A stretch of 64,000 nt of DNA from Ancylobacter polymorphus. GTDB lineage: Bacteria > Pseudomonadota > Alphaproteobacteria > Rhizobiales > Xanthobacteraceae. Shown one piece after another: positions 51,066 to 59,194 of this stretch (its first letter is position 1; each line of letters opens with the position of its first letter). The notes under the pieces were generated by a model. That model made no database searches and was not told the DNA's origin. It worked only from the letters and a program-made list of their open reading frames with translations. A program made the position numbers and the translations under genes. The DNA lies in the NCBI RefSeq assembly GCF_022836935.1, contig NZ_CP083241.1, positions 62,001-126,000 of the forward strand. The letters run 5' to 3'.

Positions 51066-51716
51066 GATGAGGTCTTCGCCCGCCCGCGGCTAGGTTTGGT
51101 GCCGGCATGTCGTGGCCGAGCACCGCATCGTCCTCCGCGGGAGCGCTCCATGCTCTTCAGTCCAGCTGTCGCCCGTGGGACTGCCCGTCGAAACAGAGCC
51201 CCTCCGATAAAGGTCTACGAAACCGATGGCCGGCCCATCCCAAAAGGACGGATGCAGCGGGAGCAGAAACACTCCAAGCGCGACCCTTCGAGGCGGGAAT
51301 AGCGCTTCAGGATTGCCTGAGATGTCTGTCAGCCGTTGGGCCGTGGCTTTTTTGACTCTGAACGGCCGAGATCGCGGCACTTTGCCGACAGACGGCTCCG
51401 GGGCCGGGTTTCGGAGTGGCAGGCGTCAGATGATCAAAATAGTAAAGCTGCCGTTCCCGACCAGTCGATGCATACCGCCGCTTCCGATCAGATGTCGCCA
51501 TTCCGCAGCCGACGCCCGAACGTCCGCTCTCACCAAACTGGTCATTCGCACGCGATCCAACAGCTCGACTGCTACGCGTCCTAACAACGGTACTTCGACG
51601 CCACCTGATTACCCGAAAGCTGCCTTGGTGAGCGCCACCTGATATCACTGCGGGATTTGAAGATATCCGCCGTCGACGAACCAGCGATTGGCGGCCAAGG
51701 TCTGAAACATGACATG
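51066..51716. other. Decayed intergenic sequence
   Basis: 650 bases without a convincing gene on either strand. Several medium-length frames (up to about 138 codons) overlap one another and show no family. Around 51500-51560, on the minus strand, GAGCGGACGTTCGGG resembles the degenerate repeats seen in other gene-poor spacers here. Confidence 0.45.
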
Positions 51717-51930
51717 TTACCAGCAATTGAGCCGGGTCGCGTAGCGTGCCTGCTCTTCCGCGAGATAGGCTTGTACGCTGGCCGCTCCCTTCGCCGCTGC
51801 GATCGTAGCGAGATGGTCGCGCAACGGAATTAGGTCGTCATTCGCGTTCGAGGTGTAGCTTACGCCCGGGAAAAGTGGACGCTTGGCGTAGAAACTACAA
51901 CGAGCTTCGACCTCATAGTGCGATGGGGAT
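51717..51930 (-). pseudogene. C-terminal gene fragment truncated by the IS element
   Basis: An open leftward frame with no start codon runs from the IS boundary to TAA at 51717: S-H-Y-E-V-E-A-R-C-S-F-Y-A-K-R-P-L-F, G-V-S-Y-T-S-N-A-N-D-D-L-I-P-L-R-D-H-L, ending A-R-Y-A-T-R-L-N-C-W. Codon positions look genuine. The family is not recognised. On the other side of the IS, the same frame meets a stop within 20 bases, so the front of the gene is gone rather than merely split. Confidence 0.55.
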
Positions 51931-52768
51931 CTAGGCTCAGGACCTATTAATTTTGCTGCGGATGTGATTCACAGTCTCCATTGAGGAGGCTGGCATGGGT
52001 GACTTGTTCCTGCTGAGCGAGCGGCAGATGGCTCGGATCTCGCCGTTTTTCCCGTTGGCCCATGGCGTGCCACGGGTGGATGACCGCCGGGTGGTGAGCG
52101 GCATCGTCTACGTGATCCGCTATGGGTTGCAGTGGAAGGATGCGCCGAAGGACTACGGCCCGCACAAGACGCTGTACAACCGATTCATCCGCTGGAGCCG
52201 GCTCGGGGTCTTCGACCGCATCTTCGCCAGCCTCGCGGGCGAAGGTCCCAGACCCGAACGGGTCATGATCGATGCCACCCACCTGAAGGCCCACCGCACG
52301 GCGGCAAGCCTGCTTAAAAGGGGATGTTCCCCGTCGTATCGGGCGCACCAAAGGCGGCCTGAACTCCAAGCGCCATATGGTCTGCGACGGCGAGGGCCGG
52401 CCGATCATCATGATGCTGTCGGAAGGCCAGATAAGCGACCACAAGGGCGCCCGCCTTATCCTCGATGCCCTGCCGCCGGCCCGATGCCTGATCGCCGACC
52501 GGGGCTATGACAGTGCCTGGTTCCGCGAGGCACTGGCCGCCAGGGGTATCGATCCCTGCATCCCGTCATCGCGGAGCCGCAAGCGGCCTTATCCCTACGA
52601 CAAAACCCTCTACCGACAGCGCCACAAGGTTGAGAACCTGTTCGCCAAGCTCAAGGACTGGAGGCGCATCGCCACACGCTACGACCGATGCGCCCACACC
52701 TTCTTCTCGGCCATCTGCATCGCCGCAGCCGTCATCTTCTGGCTCTGATCAATGAGTCCTGAGCCTAG
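51931..52768 (+). mobile_element. IS5-family insertion sequence (IS427-like), 830 bp
   Basis: The element spans 51935-52764. Its ends are inverted repeats, GCTCAGGACCTATTAA on the left against GCTCAGGACTCATTGA on the right strand, and CTAG is present directly outside both (51931-51934, 52765-52768), fitting a 4-base target duplication. The length matches the usual size of this IS5 group. Intact ends and duplication indicate a fairly recent insertion; the transposase frame is altered (see next entry). Confidence 0.88.
51995..52748 (+). CDS. IS5-family transposase in two frames
   Basis: The first frame starts at 51995 with GAGGAGG upstream (M-G-D-L-F-L-L-S-E-R-Q-M-A-R-I) and carries the first catalytic Asp in V-M-I-D-A-T-H-L-K. 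The second, ending 52748, carries the second Asp in I-A-D-R-G-Y-D and the Y-R-Q-R-H-K-V-E-N-L-F-A-K-L-K motif with the Glu. The switch occurs at CTTAAAAGGGG (52313-52323). The second frame is +1 relative to the first. From memory, relatives have one more A there and use a -1 slip, so this copy may have lost one A and be unable to make full transposase. Confidence 0.85.
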
Positions 52769-52976
52769 CCGCCGATATCGCTCGTCAACTGGCCACCGCC
52801 ATGCAGGCCACGGTGACCATTTTACCCCCTGGCAGCGGCCAGCAGGCCGGTCCATCATCGGGGGCAGGCTCAATCCGGTACTCGCTTCAGCTTCAAACGG
52901 CCCCGTTTTAAGGGGTCCGTTCATCTTTTGAGCCGCCAAGTGAAAGACGAAATGTCTCGTTGGCTGGGCGTGACGG
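52769..52976. other. Spacer after the IS, no gene seen
   Basis: 208 bases between the IS and the reductase gene. Leftward and rightward frames are open in places but unconserved; TTCAAACGGCCCCGTTTTAA contains a weak inverted repeat that may terminate the leftward betaine operon. It may itself be an older element remnant. Confidence 0.4.
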
Positions 52977-54014
52977 TCAGGCCTTGGTGGTAATCTCGAC
53001 ATCGGCCGCTATACGCGAGCAGCAGGCAAGGATGTAGCTCTGCCGCTCCTCGCTGGCGGTGATGCCTCCTTTGTGGGTCATCTCGACCCAGCCGGTGAGT
53101 TTCTTCACCCGGCAGGTGCCGCACATGCCTTCCTGACAGCCGGTTGGAATGACGATCCCGCCCGCGCGCGCCGCTGCCAGAACCGTCGTGCCCGCGGCCA
53201 CGACAATGGCGCGCCCATTAATGGTCAAGGTCGGGCCTTCCTCCGTCTGCGAGGTGGCACTAGCGGCTGGAATGGCGTCGGCCGCTTTCGAGGTGCCGAA
53301 ACTCTCAGTGTGAAACCGCGCAGCGTCGCCCCCTTCCGCGTCGAAGATCCGCCCGATCGCGGTCATGAAACCCGCCGGTCCGCAGCAGAACACTTCGCGC
53401 CGCGCAAGGTCCGGGACCATCACGGTCAGCATCCGCCGGTCGATCACGCCGCGATAGCCGTGCCAGCTCTGGCCCGTCGGCACATCAGCCACCACCGTGA
53501 CGACACGCAGATTAGGCATCTGTCGGTCGAGATCGGCCAGTTCCCGCACGAACAATGCATCCTCCGGCGTGCGGGCGGCATGAATGAAGACGACATCGAC
53601 GGTCTCGCCGCGATCCGCCAGCCAGCGCAGCATCGACATCATTGGCGTGATGCCGCTGCCACCGGAGATCAGCGCGAAGGACGATGCGTAATGATGGGCA
53701 ATGGAGAACTGGCCGAGCGGCCCGCGCGCCTCGATCTCGATGCCGGGATGGAGGGCCTTGTGCATCCAGCGCGTAGCATGCCCATTCGGCGCCGCCTTCA
53801 CGGTAAGCTCCACCTCCGCCGGACGGGTCGGCGGCGAAGCGATGGTGAAGGAGCGCCACGCGGTCTCCTCCGGTAACGGCAACGCGAGCGTCAATGCCTG
53901 CCCCGGCAGGTGTTTGAGGGGTCGGTTCTCGACGTCGCGAAACACGAAGGTGACGACATCGGCGGTTTCCTGCCGACGCGCTACGCAGGCAAGGCGTAGA
54001 TCGCGGGGTGGCAT
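52977..54014 (-). CDS. gbcB: Rieske oxygenase reductase component (GbcB-like)
   Basis: 345 aa. FAD/NAD(P)H ferredoxin-reductase domain first (A-W-R-S-F-T-I-A-S-P-P for flavin, G-G-S-G-I-T-P-M-M-S-M-L for nucleotide), then a plant-type 2Fe-2S domain from about residue 260 with C-Q-E-G-M-C-G-T-C and a last Cys in I-L-A-C-C-S. Passes electrons from NAD(P)H to the Rieske oxygenase upstream. The two genes share one base (stop/start). Named by analogy with glycine betaine demethylase subunit B; a stachydrine-type demethylase reductase is possible. Confidence 0.87.
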   Translation of the reverse strand: MPPRDLRLACVARRQETADVVTFVFRDVENRPLKHLPGQALTLALPLPEETAWRSFTIASPPTRPAEVELTVKAAPNGHATRWMHKALHPGIEIEARGPLGQFSIAHHYASSFALISGGSGITPMMSMLRWLADRGETVDVVFIHAARTPEDALFVRELADLDRQMPNLRVVTVVADVPTGQSWHGYRGVIDRRMLTVMVPDLARREVFCCGPAGFMTAIGRIFDAEGGDAARFHTESFGTSKAADAIPAASATSQTEEGPTLTINGRAIVVAAGTTVLAAARAGGIVIPTGCQEGMCGTCRVKKLTGWVEMTHKGGITASEERQSYILACCSRIAADVEITTKA

Positions 54015-55255
54015 TATTCCGCCGCCACTCGCAGGCCCGGCGCGCCCGGGGGCAGATGTTCGGCCATCGTGCTCATGTACCAGCGATTGAAGTCGAGGAT
54101 CATGAACTCGCCGGTCGGCGAATAGGGGCCGGGCTCATAAGCATCGGACTGCACGCCGAGGAAGTTCTGCTCGGCCAGCACCTGATCCTGCTGGTTGGTG
54201 ATCTGCCAGACTTCGGCCAGCCGGTTCACGTCGTAATCCCAGCCTTCGACCGCATCCTCGTGCACGAGCCAGGTGGTGCGGACCTCGGTCTCCATCGGGC
54301 CGCGCGGCAGCACGCGGAAATGGATGATGTGGTCGGACAGGAAGTGGTTCCAGTTGTTCGGCACATGGAACATGCGGACTGAACCGAGATCGCGCTCGGT
54401 GAGATCGCCGACCAGCTTCTTGGACGCCGGCTTGCCGTCCATGGTCATGGAGGTCACACCCTCATTGAACGGCAGGCGGATGCAGCGGAATTCGATGCCG
54501 CCATTGACCGGCAGGTGCGGCAGGCCGAGGGCGTCCCATTCAGCGCCCTTGCGCTTCATCAGGTCGCCGAACCAGTGGGTGCGGGTGTCATTCGGCAGCG
54601 CCGCCTCGACCAGCGAGACCAGGAGTTCCGGGTGGTTGCCGGCGCAGTGATAGCATTCGCGGTTGTTCTCGATGACCAGCTTCCAGTTCGCCTTCTCGAT
54701 CAGCACCGATTCGAAGGCCACCTTGGTGCGGGCCGGCTGGTGCGGGGCGATATAGGGCGTAACCGTGCGCTTGAAATGCTCGAGGTCCGGCGGCTCCTGG
54801 GCGAGGCAGATATAGATCAGGCCCGCGACGTTGCAGACATGGACGGGCTTCAGCGAATAGCGCTTGGGATCGAAATCGTCCGGCATCTGCGTGGCGGCGA
54901 GCAATTGACCGTCGAGGTCGTAGGTCCACTGGTGATAGGGGCAGACGAGGCGCCCGACCGAACCCTTGTGATCCTGGCAGATACGTGAGCCGCGATGGCG
55001 GCAGGTGTTGTGCCAGGCCGTCACATCGCCATTGTCGTCCCGTACGATGATGACCGAGTTGCGACCGAGTTCGAGGGTGAGATAGTCGCCCGGCTCCTTC
55101 ACCTCACACTCATTGCAGGCGAACAGCCATTGCGTGCCGAAGATCGCCTTCATCTCCATGTCGAAGACATCCTGGTCGTAATAGAGCGGCCCCGGCAGGC
55201 TGTAGCCCGCGCGGTACTGCGCCATCAGGTCGGAGACTCTCTCCATCGCGCTCAT
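54014..55255 (-). CDS. gbcA: Rieske non-haem iron oxygenase (GbcA-like quaternary-amine demethylase)
   Basis: 413 aa. Rieske cluster C-R-H-R-G-S-R, 17 residues, C-P-Y-H-Q-W near residues 85-108; mononuclear iron ligands in N-N-R-E-C-Y-H-C-A-G-N-H near 205. The overall pattern matches glycine betaine demethylase GbcA and also the stachydrine demethylase of Sinorhizobium, which is closely related; sequence alone does not separate them. It removes one N-methyl as formaldehyde. Adjacent to a GbdR-like regulator and an OpuB-type importer. Confidence 0.88.
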   Translation of the reverse strand: MSAMERVSDLMAQYRAGYSLPGPLYYDQDVFDMEMKAIFGTQWLFACNECEVKEPGDYLTLELGRNSVIIVRDDNGDVTAWHNTCRHRGSRICQDHKGSVGRLVCPYHQWTYDLDGQLLAATQMPDDFDPKRYSLKPVHVCNVAGLIYICLAQEPPDLEHFKRTVTPYIAPHQPARTKVAFESVLIEKANWKLVIENNRECYHCAGNHPELLVSLVEAALPNDTRTHWFGDLMKRKGAEWDALGLPHLPVNGGIEFRCIRLPFNEGVTSMTMDGKPASKKLVGDLTERDLGSVRMFHVPNNWNHFLSDHIIHFRVLPRGPMETEVRTTWLVHEDAVEGWDYDVNRLAEVWQITNQQDQVLAEQNFLGVQSDAYEPGPYSPTGEFMILDFNRWYMSTMAEHLPPGAPGLRVAAE

Positions 55256-55293
55256 CGTCGGCTCCCGGCAATCGAGCGGGGATTATGGAGTTA

Positions 55294-56382
55294 TTACAGT
55301 TCGGACGCCGTGCCGAATGCGACAGCGGGTGACAGGGAGGCGACGTCGCCTCCCATGCCCTGACGGCGGCTCGCCTTCTCGCGCAGTTCGCCTGGACGCA
55401 TGCCGAAGATGCGCTTGAACCACTGGCCGAGATGCGAGGTGGAGGCGAAGCCGACTGCCACCGCGATCTCGAGGATTGGCTGGTTGGTGTAGATCAGCAA
55501 TTCGCGCGCGCGGTCGACCCGCAGCGCGATGTAATATCGCGCCGGGGTCATGCCGAGATGGCGGCCGAACAGGCGCTCCAGTTGGCGCGGGCTCAAATTG
55601 GCGGCGTCAGCGAGCTCACCGACGCTGACCGGGCTCTCCAGATTGGCCTGCATGGTCTGGATCGTGCGCTGGAGCGGTGCAGGCAGGCTGCCGACGCGCC
55701 TCAACCGGCCGCCACGCTGCTCGTCATTGGCGTCGCGGATGCGCTCGTGATGGAACTGGTTCGCCACGCGCTGGGCAAGATCGGGATCGTGCCGGTCGGC
55801 GATGATGTGCAGCATCATGTCCATCGCCGCCGTGCCGCCCGAGCAGGTGAGCCGGTCGCGGTCGATCTCGTAGATTTTGCCGGTGGCGATAACCTTGGGA
55901 AACGCCTCTTCGAAGGCGGCGGCGTTCTCCCAGTGAATGGTACAGCGATAGCCGTCGAGCAGGCCAGCCTTTGCCACCAGATGGCTGCCGGTCGACAGTG
56001 AGCCAACCGCCAGACCGCGCCGCGCCGCCTGACGCAGCATCGCGAGATAGCGCTTCTCGTCCACCGGGGCGATGCGCATGCCGCCGCAGACGAAGACCGC
56101 GTGTGCGCCTTCCAGCGCTTCCTCCACCGGTCGAGCCTGCAACTCAATACCGTTGGAGGCGGTGACCGGGGCCCCGTCGATGCTGCAAAGCCGCCAGCGG
56201 AATGCCTCGCGATCCAGGAGGCGATTGGCGGAGCGAAGCGGCTCGATGGCCGAGGACAGGCTCATCATCGACAGATTATCGATGAGCAGGAAATTGAAGG
56301 TCAGTGGCTCCGCGACGCCATCGTAGAACATGCCGGCACCCACCATGAAGGCAGCGCGAGGATTACGTGAATGCGTCATCAA
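55294..56382 (-). CDS. gbdR: GlxA/GbdR-like AraC regulator with amidotransferase-like sensor
   Basis: 362 aa. An N-terminal DJ-1/PfpI-type domain (F-N-F-L-L-I-D-N-L-S-M-M-S-L-S-S-A-I-E-P-L-R-S-A-N, later V-G-S-L-S-T-G-S-H, where the usual nucleophile Cys is replaced) is followed by an AraC-type double helix-turn-helix (A-N-L-S-P-R-Q-L-E-R-L-F and V-A-V-G-F-A-S-T-S-H-L-G-Q-W-F-K). GbdR proteins activate betaine catabolic genes when betaine or dimethylglycine is bound. Encoded in the same direction, 38 bases before gbcA. Confidence 0.88.
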   Translation of the reverse strand: MMTHSRNPRAAFMVGAGMFYDGVAEPLTFNFLLIDNLSMMSLSSAIEPLRSANRLLDREAFRWRLCSIDGAPVTASNGIELQARPVEEALEGAHAVFVCGGMRIAPVDEKRYLAMLRQAARRGLAVGSLSTGSHLVAKAGLLDGYRCTIHWENAAAFEEAFPKVIATGKIYEIDRDRLTCSGGTAAMDMMLHIIADRHDPDLAQRVANQFHHERIRDANDEQRGGRLRRVGSLPAPLQRTIQTMQANLESPVSVGELADAANLSPRQLERLFGRHLGMTPARYYIALRVDRARELLIYTNQPILEIAVAVGFASTSHLGQWFKRIFGMRPGELREKASRRQGMGGDVASLSPAVAFGTASEL

Positions 56383-56424
56383 CGCAACAAATCCGACATG
56401 ATGGGACGCATTTGGCCCCCGGAA

Positions 56425-57618
56425 TCAGGAGGCCATCTGCATCGACTGCCAGCCCTGAAGCGCGGCCCAGTCCGGCTCCAGATGGGCAAAGCGCGACAGG
56501 CGCAGCGTCGAAAGATCGGCAAACCTGCAGCTGCCGTCGGTGACAAGTTGCTGGATGGCATGGCCGCTCGCGGGCGACAGGCCGAAGCCGACGCCGGAAA
56601 GCGTGGCGAGAGTCAGGTTCTCCCAGCCTTCGGGCCGGTCGATGACCGGGCGGCCGTCCGGCGTGTTCTCGATCAGGCCGGCCCAGGAGCGGATGATCTT
56701 GACGTGCCCCGCCAGAGGCAGGAGCTCGGCGACGCGCTTGGCGATGTTCTGCATCAGCGGAGTAGAGGGGCGCGCGCGGCCGGGTAGTTGCTCGGTCTCG
56801 ACCCATTCATGCGGGCCGCCGCCATAAGCGAGATTGCCGCGCAGCGTCTGTCGGCCATAGAGCCCATTGCCGTCGACCCCACCGATCGGCATCAGCGGGA
56901 GCGCCTCGGTGACGATCATCTCGGCGCGGGCGACCTTCATCGGGAGGTCGAGACCGAGCAGGCCGGCGAGACGGCCAGTCTGCGGCCCGGCAGCAAGGAC
57001 CAGATGGTCGCAGCCTATGCACCCGCGATCTGTCTCGACGGCGGCGACCTTGCCGCCTTCCACGCGAAACCCGGTGACGCCGGTGTGCTGGATCACCCGG
57101 CCGCCGAGGTCCTGCAGCGCCCAGGCATAGGCCTGCACGGTGCGGTGGGGATTGGCGTGGCCGCCGAAGTGGTAGTAGTGGCCGGCAAATACATTGGTGC
57201 CGGCGAGCGGCACCAGATCGCGCACCTGCTTCGCGTCGATCTCGTCGATACGGAATCCCTGGTGACGGGCGTTCACCACCGCGCGGGTGTAAAGCGTGAG
57301 CTGCTTCTCGTTCAGTGCGATGCGCACCCGGTTGGGCTGGAACTCGGTGGGGTAACCGAGCATCTCGTCCATCAGCGGCCAGAGGCGCTGCTCTTCGGCA
57401 AACAGCGGCGAGTGATGATGCGAGCAACCGCCGCCATTGCGGCCCGAGGCCTCCCAGCCGACGATGCCCTTCTCGATGACGACGACATCGACGCCGTTGC
57501 GTGCCAGCCACCAGGCGGCGGAGAGGCCGGTCACGCCGCCGCCGACCACGACGACCGACGCACCCTTGGGCAAGTCCGCCGTGCCGATGGCTTTCTCGGG
57601 GTGATCACTCACTGGCAT
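56425..57618 (-). CDS. FAD-dependent amine oxidoreductase, small catalytic subunit (HcnC / opine oxidase B-like)
   Basis: 397 aa from the ATG at 57618, inside the end of the upstream gene (14-base overlap). FAD fold V-V-V-G-G-G-V-T-G-L-S-A-A near residue 30, G-R-N-G-G-G, and a DAO-type C-terminal part with T-P-D-G-R-P-V-I and L-S-G-V-G-F-G-L-S-P-A-S-G. The family includes sarcosine oxidase beta, HcnC and opine oxidase subunits that oxidise the C-N bond of secondary amines. Linked to gbcAB, it probably oxidises the N-methyl amino acid left after demethylation. Confidence 0.87.
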   Translation of the reverse strand: MPVSDHPEKAIGTADLPKGASVVVVGGGVTGLSAAWWLARNGVDVVVIEKGIVGWEASGRNGGGCSHHHSPLFAEEQRLWPLMDEMLGYPTEFQPNRVRIALNEKQLTLYTRAVVNARHQGFRIDEIDAKQVRDLVPLAGTNVFAGHYYHFGGHANPHRTVQAYAWALQDLGGRVIQHTGVTGFRVEGGKVAAVETDRGCIGCDHLVLAAGPQTGRLAGLLGLDLPMKVARAEMIVTEALPLMPIGGVDGNGLYGRQTLRGNLAYGGGPHEWVETEQLPGRARPSTPLMQNIAKRVAELLPLAGHVKIIRSWAGLIENTPDGRPVIDRPEGWENLTLATLSGVGFGLSPASGHAIQQLVTDGSCRFADLSTLRLSRFAHLEPDWAALQGWQSMQMAS

Positions 57619-59194
57619 GAGGCTTTTCCACGGCAAGGCTGGCGACAGTGTATTCGCGATCGACGTCCCAGAACGGCACCCACTGACGGGGCATACCGAA
57701 CCAGGAATCCCACTGCTCGCCGAAAGCGGCCTCCTCGTTGCGCGGTGCAGCGGCAGCGAGGGGGAGCGGGCGAACCGGGGCGCGGTAGCCGGCGAGCGGC
57801 ACCGAGCCGAGCGGCACCGCGGCCTGCAACGCCAGCAGGGCCTGCACCTGCTCGCGGCAGCGCCGCCCCTGACAAGGGCCCATACCGGCCCGGGTCAGGC
57901 GCTTGATCTGGTCCGGGTTCGGCGGGCCGTCGCCGAGAAGGGCGGAAAGCGCGCGCTCGCGATTGTCCGAGGCCTGCCAGCCGAGATAGCGCGGCGGGCG
58001 GACTTCGAGGATTTCGCGGGCGGTGACTTCCTCGCACTGGCATACATATGGCTCTGCATTCGCGGCGATGATGCTCGCGTGGACCCAACCCTTGCGATAG
58101 GCGTCGATGTCATAGCCCGGAGCCTGCGGCAGCGGACCGGCGGCAGGCGTTTCGGTTGCAACGCCGAGCGCGCGTGCGGCGGCGGCCGTTGCGCGGCGCG
58201 CCTCGGCTTCCGCAATGTCGGGAGTGCGGCTCTTGGCCGGCCAGATGCCGGCGCAATCGCCGACCGCCTGAATCACCTCGACACTGGTCTGGCCCTCCTC
58301 ATCGACGAGCGGCGTGAAGCCGCCGCGCTCGGGCTGGAAGGCCAGCTTGCAGCCCACCGCGTCGATGAGATCGACCATCGGCACCGCGCCAATGCCGAGA
58401 ATGACGAGATCGCAGGGAAAGCTGCCGGAGGAGGTCACGGCCGCGCGGACACCGTCGAGATCGGTTTCGACCGATTTGACGACCTCGCCGCAGCGGATAT
58501 CGATGCCGGCGGCCCGCACCGCCACCACCAGATCGATGGGGCCGACCGGGGCGGCGGCATACTCCACGATCGCGGCGATCTCGATGCCGCTGGCCTGAAG
58601 GTCGAGAGCGGCGAGCAGGGCCTCGGCGGTGGTGCCGAGCACGACTGCGCGCGTTCCGTCCAGCGCGCCGTAGCGCTTGGCCAGCTGCACCGCGGCGGTG
58701 GCGCCCATCACGCCGGGCTGCTCCCAGCCGGGAAAGGCGAGCCCCATGTCACGGCGGCCGGTGGCCACGATCGCGCGCTCGAAGCTGACGAGATGGGTGC
58801 CGTTTTCGTCATCGGCCAGGCCGGCAAGAGGAGAGGGCATCCAGCCGAGATTGCTGCCATTGACATAGAGCCCCCAGCAGGCGGTGCCGAGGCGCACATC
58901 GACCCCGAGCTCGAAGGCCTCGGCGATGCCCGGCGCGCTTGCCAGCATGGCTTCCATCATGGCGTTGCGGTTGCGCGCCATGCCGCCGACCCGACCACCG
59001 AAATGAAGCGGCACGCTTTCGCCCATGGTCTCGAACGGTACCGGATTCTCGTCGACGAGCATGACCGACAGACCGCGCTGCGCGCCGTCGATCGCGGCCG
59101 CGAGCCCCGCAGGGCCGGCGCCGACCACGAGAAGCTGGGTATGACCCTCGACGGCAAGCTTCTTGTCGGCGACGGAGCGCTGGTCGATCGTCAT
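57605..59194 (-). CDS. FAD/NAD(P) oxidoreductase with BFD-type 2Fe-2S domain (HcnB / opine oxidase A-like)
   Basis: 529 aa. N-terminal dinucleotide fold V-V-G-A-G-P-A-G-L-A-A-A near residue 25, second nucleotide fold near 185 (A-V-V-L-G-T-T-A-E-A-L-L), and from about 390 a BFD-like cluster with C-Q-C-E-E-V-T-A-R-E-I then G-M-G-P-C-Q-G-R-R-C, giving four Cys. This is the architecture of HcnB, opine oxidase subunit A and similar heteromeric amine dehydrogenases. Overlaps both neighbours. The separate small ferredoxin subunit found in hcnABC is not encoded here. Confidence 0.88.
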   Translation of the reverse strand: MTIDQRSVADKKLAVEGHTQLLVVGAGPAGLAAAIDGAQRGLSVMLVDENPVPFETMGESVPLHFGGRVGGMARNRNAMMEAMLASAPGIAEAFELGVDVRLGTACWGLYVNGSNLGWMPSPLAGLADDENGTHLVSFERAIVATGRRDMGLAFPGWEQPGVMGATAAVQLAKRYGALDGTRAVVLGTTAEALLAALDLQASGIEIAAIVEYAAAPVGPIDLVVAVRAAGIDIRCGEVVKSVETDLDGVRAAVTSSGSFPCDLVILGIGAVPMVDLIDAVGCKLAFQPERGGFTPLVDEEGQTSVEVIQAVGDCAGIWPAKSRTPDIAEAEARRATAAAARALGVATETPAAGPLPQAPGYDIDAYRKGWVHASIIAANAEPYVCQCEEVTAREILEVRPPRYLGWQASDNRERALSALLGDGPPNPDQIKRLTRAGMGPCQGRRCREQVQALLALQAAVPLGSVPLAGYRAPVRPLPLAAAAPRNEEAAFGEQWDSWFGMPRQWVPFWDVDREYTVASLAVEKPHASE

